Assembly: GCA_037576215.1 (NCBI GenBank)
Contig: JBANDB010000015.1
Span: 558,001 to 622,000 of the forward strand
From: Armillaria gallica
Lineage: Eukaryota; Basidiomycota; Agaricomycetes; Agaricales; Physalacriaceae
Reading direction: 5' to 3'
Length of the DNA stretch: 64,000 nt
Below the pieces are notes generated by a model. That model made no database searches. It was not told where the DNA came from and saw nothing but the letters and a program-made list of their open reading frames with translations. The translations under genes and the position numbers were made by a program. Below, piece by piece: positions 46,977 to 58,196 of the stretch (its first letter is position 1; every line of letters begins with the position of its first letter).

Positions 46977-47783
46977 TTGAGTCGACATACTGTCACATAC
47001 ATTACAATTAGGGTTTGGTACGACAGGTACGTTTCACCTGTTTTAGTACTTTGTGTTTTAGATGCTTTTAGTGCATCTGCCACGTCAAGACCCACAGATA
47101 ACGACCATCTCACCCCCTCCCCTTGCGCGATTCAGCACTGTGTGCTACCCACAACAACATCCGCGCTGCTTGTCTATAACTGCCAGTTATTTACCCGAGA
47201 CTGGCGTCGTCCTCATCCACAGGAAGCTATCCCACAATATCAGCACCTACCGCGTGCCCCTGGCTCCCAATATGCCTCACCTCCGCGCATCCTCTCATTG
47301 TCATCATGCGTGGATACATACCTAGAAATAGCTTCAGCCTACGCCGTCGTCACCACCCCTAGTCATAGTCCGCCCATCTCACAACCCAACCTCACCCTGC
47401 GCCTTCTACCATGTGCCGTGCGACTATCATCGAACCCCTGCCCTGTTGTCGACGCTGGGGATTCCGACGTTGACGTCTGTTCTCTATTGCAAGTCTATCC
47501 CGACGCGTCTGGTCATCACTGCCTTGAATACAGGCCATACTCACCTCAGCCACGTGCATGCGAATGGCACGGCTGGTGTATCAGCACTTATTTTTGTGTT
47601 GTGGAGCTCGTCGCTGTATACAATGTCGTGCTCTGCTCTTTCTGTCGATGCGTACAAGCCACGGTACCCCTTCTACGGTGTATTTATATTTGTATCCTTT
47701 CTTATTTATGTTTATTTCACGTTGTACTACCTATACTACTGGTGAATGTGAGGCTAACTATTTCAACTGGGACGAACATATGA
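46977..47783 (+). CDS. Long ORF of doubtful coding status (268 aa)
   Basis: The frame is open but the text is rich in C, L, S, P and V without recognisable domains, and the start may not be ATG. The region is C-rich, which keeps stop codons rare. It could be a chance frame. Nothing in the neighbourhood supports it. Confidence 0.15.
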   Translation: MSRHTVTYITIRVWYDRYVSPVLVLCVLDAFSASATSRPTDNDHLTPSPCAIQHCVLPTTTSALLVYNCQLFTRDWRRPHPQEAIPQYQHLPRAPGSQYASPPRILSLSSCVDTYLEIASAYAVVTTPSHSPPISQPNLTLRLLPCAVRLSSNPCPVVDAGDSDVDVCSLLQVYPDASGHHCLEYRPYSPQPRACEWHGWCISTYFCVVELVAVYNVVLCSFCRCVQATVPLLRCIYICILSYLCLFHVVLPILLVNVRLTISTGTNI

Positions 47784-48357
47784 GATGGGGAGCTACTGAC
47801 CGGGCTTTTGTTTATTGGTTTGTTTTTGTCACTACACTTCAGGCTCGTGCCGGCCGTGTTTACGTCGGCACAATTGTCTTTAAGTCTGCTTTGCTAACAA
47901 ATTTATTTATAATGTCATTCAATTATGCCTAAGTACATCTACTCATGATTCATGGCTGGATAACGCGTGTAATACACGCGGCGGAACCTTAACCGAACCT
48001 GCCGAATTCTCAATTCTCGTTTGACTCATCCAAGGGCGGTGCAATCGCAGCTGAATGTTCCCATAGAAACCAAGACGAGACACCTTGCGAGTATGTCTTG
48101 TATCCCTTATCTGTCCTTCAGAAATATGACCTCTCGGTCTGTATTTTTCACCAAATCAAGGTGGCTCCCTGGCGCGTACGGTCAGGTCTGCAGCGCAGTG
48201 CAGGTTTTTAACATCTTTTGTCATGAACGCACCCCGTATCACGTGCTCGAATCTAATAGAGCTTTTGCCCCCTCAACCGACGCTGTGTCAGCGGTATGTA
48301 TTCTGTAATTCATATCAGATTATGAATCTCATCTTCTACTAGAGTGATCATAGACAG

Positions 48358-48570
48358 GTAGAGCTCGCCCGTCTCCAAAGGGTTGAAGAAGACATTGCCA
48401 GGCGGTATGGGAGACTCCCCGGCGCGTACATCGACTCCGTAGATCTTTTCCAGGTGGTCAAGGATAGGGCGTTCAAAACCAAGGACAAGCAGTCTCTGTC
48501 AGACCTGCGAGACCTTGATAGACTCCTAAAGCTACGTCTGGAAATAAGGACGGGTGCTCTTCCCAATGTT
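48358..48570 (+). pseudogene. Orphan N-terminal C14-family module exon
   Basis: Between a GACAG acceptor and a GTAAGC donor, 71 codons in phase 0: VELARLQRVEEDIARRYG, then YIDSVDLFQVVKDRAFK and LRDLDRLLKLRLEIRT. It matches the exon that precedes C14 domains elsewhere here (85 codons there). No C14 domain lies in the next 3.8 kb; the gene at 51736 has its own copy. Confidence 0.55.
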
Positions 48571-49572
48571 GTAAGCCTGCATTTCCTTCGGTCTTCAACC
48601 CTCCTTTTCACCAAAAGCCACAGCCCTCACTTCGCTTCCACCTCTGGCGGGTTTGGTCGTTTCTTCGCGATCTCAGTGCGCGCTGCGGCATCCAATACCT
48701 CTTCAGTAACGCGACCAAGTTGCCCGAGTAGCTATTCCACTTCTAGACAAGGGTCAATAATGTAATATTATGCGGAACAAATATCCATCGCTCCACTCAC
48801 CGGTGTAGCGATGATTAGGAATACAAAATTCGGAAACACTTTCCATCGACGAGCATCAGACACGGTGCTCGCGCATTTGTAGATATTGGTTGCGGCGACA
48901 GTACAGACCATGGGTGCCATTGAGTTTGATAAAATCATAGGATAGCTTCAGGCATTCGGAATATACATATTCATGAACAGGCGAGATCATACCGTTGTCT
49001 GAAAATAAACCAAGCTTTCGTGATAAAGATTCTCGTTGCTTGCCTTTTCTCGAGCATCGTTATAACGCGTGACATCGGTGCATAGTAGGGCCTAATACCG
49101 CGAGCGTCAGCTTTGTCTGCAAAGCTCGGGCATGGAACTCACTTCATCTGTCGCGTACTTCTTCAGTAAGTATCATCATGCCCGCTGTCATGTCTCTGGC
49201 CTATAGTACCGAGGACGCATCACGCGAAACACGCCTTGCATGCCAGATTTGAGTATCAGTCTGAACAAACAAGCGAAGGAGGCCTTGCTACTGTACCATT
49301 TTTGTCGATCATTGTGCTGCAGTACGCTTTACAGGTAGATCATTCAGAGAAGGGATAAACTGAGCGGCGGGGTTTCATGTTAGAAGTGGAAGCAAGGGCA
49401 GTGAAGGAACAAGCACCTCGAACAGAAATCCGAGAATCATCGGTCATTCGAGTCCACTTTACCCATAGTCGGGGACACCCTAAGTGGTTGTAACTATCGT
49501 GCCTAGTGGAGAGATTCGCAGGGTAGCCATGAAAAAGACAGCAAGGAATGCAGCAGAGAAAGAAAGCTTCAT
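48571..49572. other. No supported gene
   Basis: Short frames only; a minus frame at 49340-49576 may belong to the remnant that follows. Confidence 0.3.
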
Positions 49573-49830
49573 TCATAGCAGGTCGTGCTGAGATGAAGAC
49601 GATTTCCTTTGGATTGTGTAATGCTCTAGGGAGGGGGAAATAGGCTGAAATATTCTTCGAAGAACTATGATGAAGAATATAAACACGCCGGTGTCTCGTG
49701 TCCGGGAAGTTTGACGAGTATCATCAAAGAGGAATAAGAGTCCTGTCGTAAGACCCGATGACCCCGCAGTTCTAGATAATATTGCTGTTGCCACAACTCT
49801 TGCAGGCCTTTCAGTGATACATGCGAACAT
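49573..49830 (-). pseudogene. Possible remnant of a fungal multi-pass membrane protein
   Basis: From ATG 49830: MFACITERPARVVATAILSR, then DTGVFIFFIIVLRRIFQPIS. This vaguely resembles the first helices of DUF6533-type agaric membrane proteins (a helix, then a polar turn, then a helix). No further helices in order. Tentative. Confidence 0.2.
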
Positions 49831-51735
49831 TTAATGTGATATGACATTTGGTAAGGCTTCAGATAAGCATACAATAAAGTAGGTCTTTGAGTGCATGCTA
49901 TCTCACGAGTTAATTTAAATGTTGTAGAACTGCTTCTATTCGGAGGACCTCAATGCTCCGCCGAAGCTTTCAGATTACAAAGATAAAGATACCTTGTCTT
50001 CACAGTTGCAAGCGCCTGAAACGTACTGGAGCCACATGTGGACCGCATATAGTCTAGAAGCAGTGATAATCATCACTTATCACACCGGCAATATGCTCTC
50101 TCCGGTTTACTTCTTTGCAACGCTCGGCCTAAGTGTAAGGCGTGGTGAAGAGTATTGTCTTTGCCGCAGATGCAGAAAGTCTCACTAAATGCATCGCAGC
50201 TGCTGCATGGCACGAGAAATAATCCATCTGTAACTGGTTTGTGGAATAAATAAGTGAATGTTACGATATAGACGCCATAGATACTTCTAGCGCTCTTGAT
50301 GGAATTCCCTTGATTACGCCTGACTGTTGACATGAGAACTCCGTATCAAACACTCCTTCTATTCGATCTGTCACTTTCATGTATTGAAATATTGACGCGC
50401 AAAGACTACATCACAGAAGTCGGGAAATAAACAGTGCACAGCTGTAAAGCCGAATGCACCACTGTGATACAGTTAATATATATAGTCCAAAAATAGGAAA
50501 CACGTACGGACTATAAAGCGAGCGAGTTGCCTTTCTACTTGAGCCATTGAACGAAATATTTTTGAAGCCCTAACTGCATGTATGCGACCGTGGGCGAAAG
50601 ATGATCCACGACACCCCAAAAGACGGCAACCTGACTATAAGCGCGTCGAAATCCATATAGAGGTCGCTAGGTGACGAAAAGATAGCGGAATGCCTGCCGT
50701 CCCATGAAAAAGTGTCCTGTGGCCGCATCATGTGAATGAGACCTGCAGAATGCTTCGTTCATCAGGAGAGCTGAGTGCTCGGTTGGCCTTCCTTTCACGA
50801 TAACTGATCACCGAGCTGAGAAATGAGTGACGACTAGTCAGTCAGCGGGCAAGCCAGAAGATATTGGACGGTGCGCGTTGCAGTGCGACGACGACGGCAA
50901 AATGGCGGGAGGCAGAAGTGCATCGGACCTTGAAAAAGTAACGGCAAAGCGGTCCGGGCCGAGATTTGGATCAGGGTTCGACGGTCGACCACCACACCAT
51001 CTTCTCCTGCTCATATGATCACCTACATGTCGAGTCACACTGCCGACAGAGATTTACGTATACGGCGATGATCGAAGAGAGTTGAAAATACTTAGAAGAG
51101 AGTATTGCATCCGCACCTTTCGCCACCGTCAAGCCACCGTTGACGAGGTTGATTTGACTGTATGTAAGTAGTGAGTATTACTTGAGATGAGATCGCAGAT
51201 TGACACGATTTAAATTGACGCTTCCAACAGTACCTCGAACTCTATTCCTACGCCCCACGTGTTCTGTGCGGAGAAGAACAACCAGCTTAAATGCTGAAGT
51301 ACCTCAAGAATCGTTAATTCTTACTGGAAGTTTCGTCCCATTGGCTGGCATACAAACATGGTTGTAATCGCGCCTATGGTTACATATTAATTTCTAGGCT
51401 GTCGAGTGCTGTGCAGGATGCTGTTTGTGATACCGTCAATGGCTGCATAGAATTAGAAGCTGTACGTATAGATATCATGATACTCTGCTGTCTCTTAACT
51501 AATCAAAGCATTTCAAGTGCCATATTGTGTTGTAATACAACAGCATGAGCCATACTCATCTGAGATAAACCGCACCGTTATATCTCGTAGCTTGAGTGGA
51601 GCTGTTGACGAGCTGTTGACCGGTGTATGATTATAAGTAACGAAAGCGCGCAATGTAGAGCTAAGGTTCCTCGGTCTGTATTCCCCGTTGTTTGCTCATA
51701 CGGCAGAACTGCTCTGTAACAGAGTTTACTCAAGC
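49831..51735. other. No supported gene
   Basis: No frame with splice or family support on either strand; promoter of the C14 gene at 51736 must lie in its last part. Confidence 0.35.
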
Positions 51736-53269
51736 ATGATCCTCACCACTGGCACTAAGACTTCGTCTCCATCAATTGAAAAGTTTGATGGTGAAGCAAG
51801 AGCAGCCCTTCCGAAACATTCGTCAATTCTGCAGCCTTGGGTACTCCTAAACGCACTTCGTTTTGCCTTCAAGAAGACATTGAGAGGAATTATTCACACC
51901 GTACGTTCCTTTATCACGTTTCCGTTGACTCTCCGATTAGTACACGACTAAACTATTCTCTAGTGTCGCAAAAACCGCCTGATCGCAGTATCTTATTCAT
52001 CAAACGAAAGCAGAATATCGGTCCGTACTATTGCAATATATCCGTCTCTTAGTTGTGCTCAAATTTCTATCTAGCTTGCTGCGCGAGAGGAAATTGAAGG
52101 ACTCAGAAGACAAATACTCTCGCTCGAAGGGCTCGAGGCACGACTGGCAAATCAGTATGGAATGACCGGAGATATTGACTCTGTGGAAGTTTTCGATGAG
52201 ACGAAAACCAGGGCCTTCTCCGATGAAGACGAAAATACCATATCAGCGCTGAAAGATCTTTACACGCTGTACCAGCTACGCGTCCGTGTGTCATCCTTCC
52301 AGCTGCCTCGCTACTTCAATTTCGAACAGGTGCGTCTTCATGTTGAATGATCGATACTGAAATTGATCCCCCATGGTTCAGTATCCACGTGCACACCACG
52401 TTGACACCTCCCGCTTCTGGGCTGTTCTTATTGGGATCGATGCATATGAATGCAATCCTCTACGCGGTTGCGTTAGAGATGCATTAAAGATGGAAAGATA
52501 TCTCACGGAAGACCTATGCATGCCGAAACACCGAATCCAGCGTCTGTTGGGCTCCAAGGAACACGTGTCATCAGACAACTACCACATTCCTACACGCGTC
52601 AATATCATCCAGACCCTCGTTGGCCTGATGAATAATGCTAAAATCCAGAACGGAGATAACATCATCATATATTTCTCGGGACACGGATCGGGATACTCTA
52701 CCGTGGGATATTGCTCCAACGCGAATGATAGCATTGAAGCTTTCTGTCCCATCGATCGCACGGAAGGAAATGGCTCGCATATCCCGGACATCAGCGATCG
52801 AGAAATCAACACGATTCTTCAAAATATCTCCCGTGCGAAAGGCCATCATATCACCTTCATACTGGACTGCTCTCATACTGAGACTGCTACCGGGGCTCCA
52901 GACCAAGGGGTCCGTACCCTCCCTCCCCTATCAGGCGGTTCACCAAAACATATGTTCAACATCGCAGATGAGAATTCAAGACAATTTCCAGGCTACCAGT
53001 CTGTGTGTTCAGAGAAATGGTGCCCGGATATGTCCTCTCACGTAGTTTTGGCAGCGTGTCAGGAGCACCAGGCCGTAAGGGAGACGCAGGGGGAGGAGGG
53101 ATTCCAGGGCGCCTTTACAGAGTCGTTGGTACGCGTCCTCACGCCTGGCAACTTCAATGGGAGATCGACGTATATTGATCTTATATTCGCGTTGCCGACG
53201 ATGCATGGTCAGACGCCGGTGGTTGCAGGGAAACACAAGAATTCACAGATCTGGTATCAGGATCAATGA
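51736..53269 (+). CDS. C14 caspase-like protein, pseudo-catalytic (DCSH), copy 2
   Basis: Exons 51736-51900, 51964-52020, 52075-52329, 52382-53269; introns 63, 54 and 52 nt, all phase 0; 454 aa. Layout: amphipathic N-terminus (LQPWVLLNALRFAFKKTL), module EGLEARLANQYGM...DSVEVFDETKTRAF (about 75-159), C14 domain from FWAVLIGIDAYECNPLRGC. His260 lies in YFSGHGSG. The Cys motif is ILDCSHTE with Ser323 (codon 52871-52873) where active members have Cys. The exon-4 product differs from that of 18378-19265 at about 43 of 298 positions, so the pair kept its frame after duplication. Likely expressed pseudo-protease. Confidence 0.85.
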
Positions 53270-53729
53270 TCGTATTCCTTCGTTCTCAAGGGATCCTATG
53301 AAAATCTATGTAGATTGTAAATGAGACATGGGTTGAATTGTGATGAAACAAACACTTTATAAAATAACGCGCGTTTTTCCACGAACCTTATATAGCCACT
53401 TTTTCGCTCTTTCCGGCTTAGTGACGCAATGACTTTGATGCTGTTTCTCATCACCATCCCATCTCTCCATTGACGGTGAGCACACTTTCATATCCGGTTA
53501 CATCATCTGCACTTGGTCTCGCCACAACACCTCTCTCAAATCGCTGCCAGCGCTACTGTCGCGTACTTCCAAACGTACATTACCGACCTCACCAAAAATC
53601 AATGTGCAGTGACCTTGGGTGAGCATGAGCACGAACTACCCGGTTCGCTTCAATGTCAGATATCATACTGTATAATAGTATATTTATGTCTTTCATTGGA
53701 ATACCTTCATGCACGGCACGTTGACTCAC
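53270..53729. other. Intergenic, no gene
   Basis: Between two convergent genes; only short frames. Contains their 3' ends. Confidence 0.5.
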
Positions 53730-54338
53730 TTACTCCATGTGCCTCACAAGTTCCAACACTTCATCTTCATCGCTTTCATTACACAGCCATTTCCTCCACA
53801 CTCTAACATCAGTTCTTGCAAGAAACCAAAAAGGATTCCCGGAGGGAAATTCTTGTGATGAAACAAATAACTTACGCCTGTATTCACGAGCTTTCGTCTC
53901 TGACATAAACTCAACGGTAGCAGGGCTTTGTTCCATGAAAAAGAATAAGTCCTCATGCTGCGGGGTATTCATCGTCGTTTCCATCCACTGATAATGCGCC
54001 ATGTAGAGCCTCGTCCACCGACGGTCTTCGCGATTTGCCATGTCCCGCAGATTTGTTAACAAGAAGAATGGCATTGCGCGTCGCTGAACAACGCATTCGA
54101 TCCTTTCAGCATAGACCGCGCTAGTAAACGAAGGAAGGTAGTGGACGACCAAGAAGATGTGATTCGGGGCGTAGCGGATATAGCAACATATTCTGCGAGA
54201 ATGGATATTAGAAGGACGAAGACGGTGAAATAGAAAGGGTACTGACAATTCTTGCAAATTGTCACCGGAGCTAACACAGCGTGCCTTCGAAGCGGCACCA
54301 GTTAGTTCAAAGACGACTAGATCACGGCGCGATACCAT
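53730..54338 (-). CDS. Hypothetical protein (184 aa)
   Basis: Exons complement(53730-54192, 54247-54338), a 54-nt intron (GTCAGT..CGCAG) whose phase joins NLQEL to ICCYIRYAPNH. Text: MVSRRDLVVFELTGAASKAR, FLVVHYLPSFTSAVYAERIE, VVQRRAMPFFLLTNLRDMAN, RRWTRLYMAHYQWMETTMN, then a charged C-terminus WRKWLCNESDEDEVLELVRH. It is well-formed but I know no domain in it. Soluble, helical; no signal peptide. Confidence 0.6.
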   Translation of the reverse strand: MVSRRDLVVFELTGAASKARCVSSGDNLQELSVPFLFHRLRPSNIHSRRICCYIRYAPNHIFLVVHYLPSFTSAVYAERIECVVQRRAMPFFLLTNLRDMANREDRRWTRLYMAHYQWMETTMNTPQHEDLFFFMEQSPATVEFMSETKAREYRRKLFVSSQEFPSGNPFWFLARTDVRVWRKWLCNESDEDEVLELVRHME

Positions 54339-55574
54339 CGGTTTCGAGTTTCGTAACGACAGCGAACAAGAAGGTGATGACAATGCGGGATGAACGTCTT
54401 AGGAGTATATAGGATTGCATTAATCGAACGTTTGGGCGGTTCTAAATGTCCATCTGTTATCATCTATGCAGAGATAAAAACAAGAATTAGCAAAAATACA
54501 GGCCAACACATAACGGCATCCACTTCCTAGACGCCTAAGGACAACGCAAAGATCGATGTCTGAAGTCTGAAACATTGGGCATTAGCAAAGCGGGAGGGCC
54601 ACTCCCATATATCGTATCATACCTAGATGGAGGGGAGGATAGTCCTCGTGAAAATAAAGCAGTTGCCGCGTGGTGCTTCGTAGGCGAGGAAGGACAAGGA
54701 GACATTTAGTTCGTGTTTCCGCAGTAGCACTGATCATGGTCGCGATCAATATAAAGGCCGGGGTCCGTACTAGCATCGCAACCCACCTGAAATGTCCTCG
54801 CTACAGCGTGGGTTGAATACTTCGGGACCAATTCCCTACACAGTCGGAAAATAAGTATCAATGAGGAGGCTATGAATGGTGACCGTCTACCGTCGAGCAC
54901 TAATCGCTATGAGCCCTCTATGAGCATTTCCCTTTATGCATGAAAATATTCGACGACTTGTCGGGGTCTTATATGAAGAGCTTGATACACACTGGCCGGC
55001 TAGCATGGGACTTTTACTAGAGACGAGATCTTCGGAAGCTGCAACAGCATTGTTGAGGAGCTCGTGATTGGCAGAAATGCCTAATACAAAGGTCAGCCAT
55101 CCGTCGGTGGTGACAGAGCGACGCGAGACTTCTGAGAACTGGCGAATATGCGGTGGTGTCTTCCTCGAGGCCGAGAGCCGTCACTGCAGCTTTGTTGTAT
55201 GCACATCCAGGAATTGACCTGCTTCTCGTTAAATGGAAAGTGAACTCTAAAATAGAGACATGCACTGTATACGAACAGTGCTTCGAAGGTCGCCTCCCTA
55301 TCATGTTCGCATGAAGGACAAGGAGAAGATTGGACATCCAGGAGTCTTCCCTTGGTATAGTGTGCAGAACGACTAGGTAGGGAATGCATCGTAAGGAAGG
55401 AAAGAAGTGGAATATCTTGAAGACGGAAACCATAAGCTGGCAGTGGCACCACCGGACCGAAGTTTACTTTTTTCGGTTTGCTGCAAATAACTTGAAGCTA
55501 GCCGATTCACAGTCTTTTGGTACAGTTATTGCAGGCAATGTCAAGGCGTCAATAAGTCGTTTCGGCCGCGAAGG
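54339..55574. other. No supported gene
   Basis: Minus frames at 55093-55452 (SSPCPSCEHDREATFEALF) and 54582-54900 are short and without family support. Confidence 0.3.
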
Positions 55575-57300
55575 ACGTGGCGGAAAGGAGGCGTGGTCGC
55601 GACGGATCAGTCATTTTTAAGGTCCGACGGGACTCTGTCTCCTGCCACCATCATCACAATACGCTCAACACCGCCAGGCTCACTGACGGACTCCCCGCTT
55701 CTCCGAGCTCGGTCCAGTACTCCATTATCGAGCAAGAAGACGGACGATAAATTATAACGGATCTCATTGGACGGGTGCGCCACTCCCGAGATACTGAACG
55801 AAACATTCTGCAGGGTCTAGATCACATTCCATATACTAAGATATCTACCCTGCCTGGGCGGCTGCGAATATACAGTCTCTGCATCCCTCATTTATCGTTA
55901 TGTGTCATTTCGACGCGCATATACTCAGGTTGTCGCCTCATAGATCCTCTCCAGTCCGCGGTCGCCTGTGCGCAGTTAGAGCTCCAGTATCATTCTGCTC
56001 AGTATCGCAGGTAGAAGCGTAACTCGCTTGCTTCATGGTCCGTACGTGCTTTCCCCCTTTTTCAACTGTATTCATCAATCGTATTACAGGTGGTGCTGTC
56101 GGTTTTAAACCTGTGCGTTCTGTGTATTTTCCTGCCTTTGGCCCACTCATATGGCAATCAGCAGTCGGTACCCAACATTGGCGACGATGTCGTGTATGAC
56201 TACTGGGAACAAACACTATGCAGTAGCAGAGGGAGAGACTTGCTTACTTACGTTACTCGTACGTGCTTTGATATCGTCTTTTGAGCTACTCGTTAATCTC
56301 TTTGGTGTAGCTGTCTGGCTTGATGTTACTGCCCTCTCAAAATTTCAAGGCTCTTCCCACTACCCGACTCCAACTGGTCCAGGCCCCTTGCCGAAATATG
56401 GAACGATCAATGCAAGGACCATACGAGATCGATACATTGGCCTTTACTACGCTTATTAGTGCGGATTCGTTTTGTCAATCATTTGAGCTGTTACTCGAGC
56501 CGCACAAACGTATTCAAGCCATATATTTCTGCTGTAACCAGAGTATGGTTATCATCGACCTCGCCGATTCAGCAGCATCGTTGCCTTCGCTCATCGTGCT
56601 GAACGTGAACTAGAGCGACTAGATATCCTCATAGAGAACGCTTGCATGGTGGCTTGGTAGTACGAGCAAATGGAAGGGTGGGAGAGAACGTACGTAGCGT
56701 CTTCTATCAACGGACGAGAAGTGACTGTTTTCTTAGCCTGCATACGAACACAGTTTACTCGCTATCTGTATGGTCCCATAGCTGCTCGAGACAGCTTGCA
56801 AGCATTCAGCCGTCCTGATACTGGTGATCGTTGCGAGCGACGTGCACTACTGGATGACCATGGAAATGGACGTTATCGCTGGCCCGAACATCCTCGCGAA
56901 GTTGTCAGACGAAGACTGTTGCACAAAGGAGTGCGTTTCGGTTTCTTTCTGCATTGTAGCATCTTTATTGACCAAAAGGCAGAGTTATGAACCACCGATA
57001 CTTTGATTCCAAACGATCTCAACACTTTAATCGATCTCGATGCCGATTAATCCTCACGTCTTTATAGTACTCGATGTTCTCTTTGCTCGATCTCTACAAC
57101 TGCGCGTCCCGTCTTCGCCAGCGATCACTGTGAACTCTGTCAACCCAGGATTTTGTCACTCGGGTCTCCGACCTGGTATTCCCGTTTACGAAGCGGAAGC
57201 CATGCGGAAGGAGGAATAAACACTCCGCTTTACGACCGCAGAATGGAGCCAGCAGCTCGTTTACGGTACCGTTTCTTCTCCTTCGGTGATGTCGCTATTC
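55575..57300 (+). pseudogene. Short-chain dehydrogenase (retinol-dehydrogenase-like) pseudogene, copy B
   Basis: Aligns with copy A from its upstream region (CTGACGGACTCC..., about 55600-55780) to the NPGFCHSG block (about 57130-57160) and EWSQQLVYGTV (about 57240). Family blocks in various frames: YEQMEGWERTYVASSING (about 56660-56710), VIVASDVHYWMTMEMDVI then NILAKLSDE (about 56820-56910). A TAG after the first ERE...LDIL...ACMVAW block and several frameshifts show decay. C-terminal residues present in copy A (DDEKLPGKYI) are missing here. Both copies lie on plus, 40 kb apart. Confidence 0.8.
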
Positions 57301-57696
57301 GGAATCGTTCGTTTCTTCTATATGGGCTATCCTGAAGCTTCCGGTCTTTGTGTTCGCTCCGTCCTAAGGTATATGCACCGGACAATCACCGTCCTACTTT
57401 AGGGAAGTAATCTCGTATAGCAACACTTGAGAATGGCGCTTAACAACCAGCTATCCTGAACGTCCGTTTCTCAAGGTTGTCAAGGCACATTCTGCTGGCG
57501 TACGTATACACGTTCCTTTCGTTATTCTCGGAGATCTTTGGGCACTTGTTACTCTTCCGTTATGCCTGGATGGGCGGGTTGTCCTCAAAGCTCGTCATTT
57601 TCTTCGGAAACTCGGCTGATTTGATGTGCCTTTGGCTTTTCAGATGCATAAGCAAGGGTGGCGCATGACCACTCGAGAAAATCAGTAATACGAGAC
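57301..57696. other. No supported gene
   Basis: Short frames only, up to the left flank of the MITE. Confidence 0.35.
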
Positions 57697-57698
57697 TA

Positions 57699-58194
57699 CT
57701 GTTCGATTTCGACCGTAGCTTCACGGTGTGTTACGCGTTATGCTTTATAGTGGCCGGACCATAGCTTCACAAGGCCAAGTTACGCGTTACGGTTTATGGA
57801 TTTAGCTTCATTTGTAATTCCGCCACCTCGGCGAATTCGTATCAGGATTTAGATTAGATTGTAGTCCTGACGATCAGTGAGAGCGGCACATGTATCCCCA
57901 CTGAGCCATCGGTCAGCAGATTTGGTAGAGTACGGAAGCCCTCAAAGTGGTTTGAGGCTTTAAAAGTATGGGAGATATAGATATTTCGTTGTATTGCTTG
58001 TATATACCTTCTGTGTCACAATGTAGGAGGTGAAATTTTCAGATTTTTACGAGGAAATTGGACCAAAATTGGGCTGTTTGGTCATCAAGATCCAACAGCT
58101 TCACGAAGCCCTGTTACGCGTTACGCATTACTGAGAGCTTCACTTCATTGGTCCCTGTTACGCGTTATGTGAATTAACGGTCGAAATCGAACAG
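57699..58194. mobile_element. 496-bp MITE with TA duplication (Tc1/mariner-like ends)
   Basis: Perfect inverted ends CTGTTCGATTTCGACCGT (57699-57716) and its inverse (58177-58194), flanked by TA on both sides (57697-57698, 58195-58196). Subterminal GTTACGCGTTA occurs four times (about 57731, 57777, 58111, 58156). No coding frame. A TA duplication fits Tc1/mariner; other TA/TWA elements remain possible. Confidence 0.9.
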
Positions 58195-58196
58195 TA

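Noticed and set aside
46977..47783. 268-aa ORF as a secreted or membrane protein
   Set aside because: Text is compositionally biased without domains or splice support; kept only as a very low-confidence entry.
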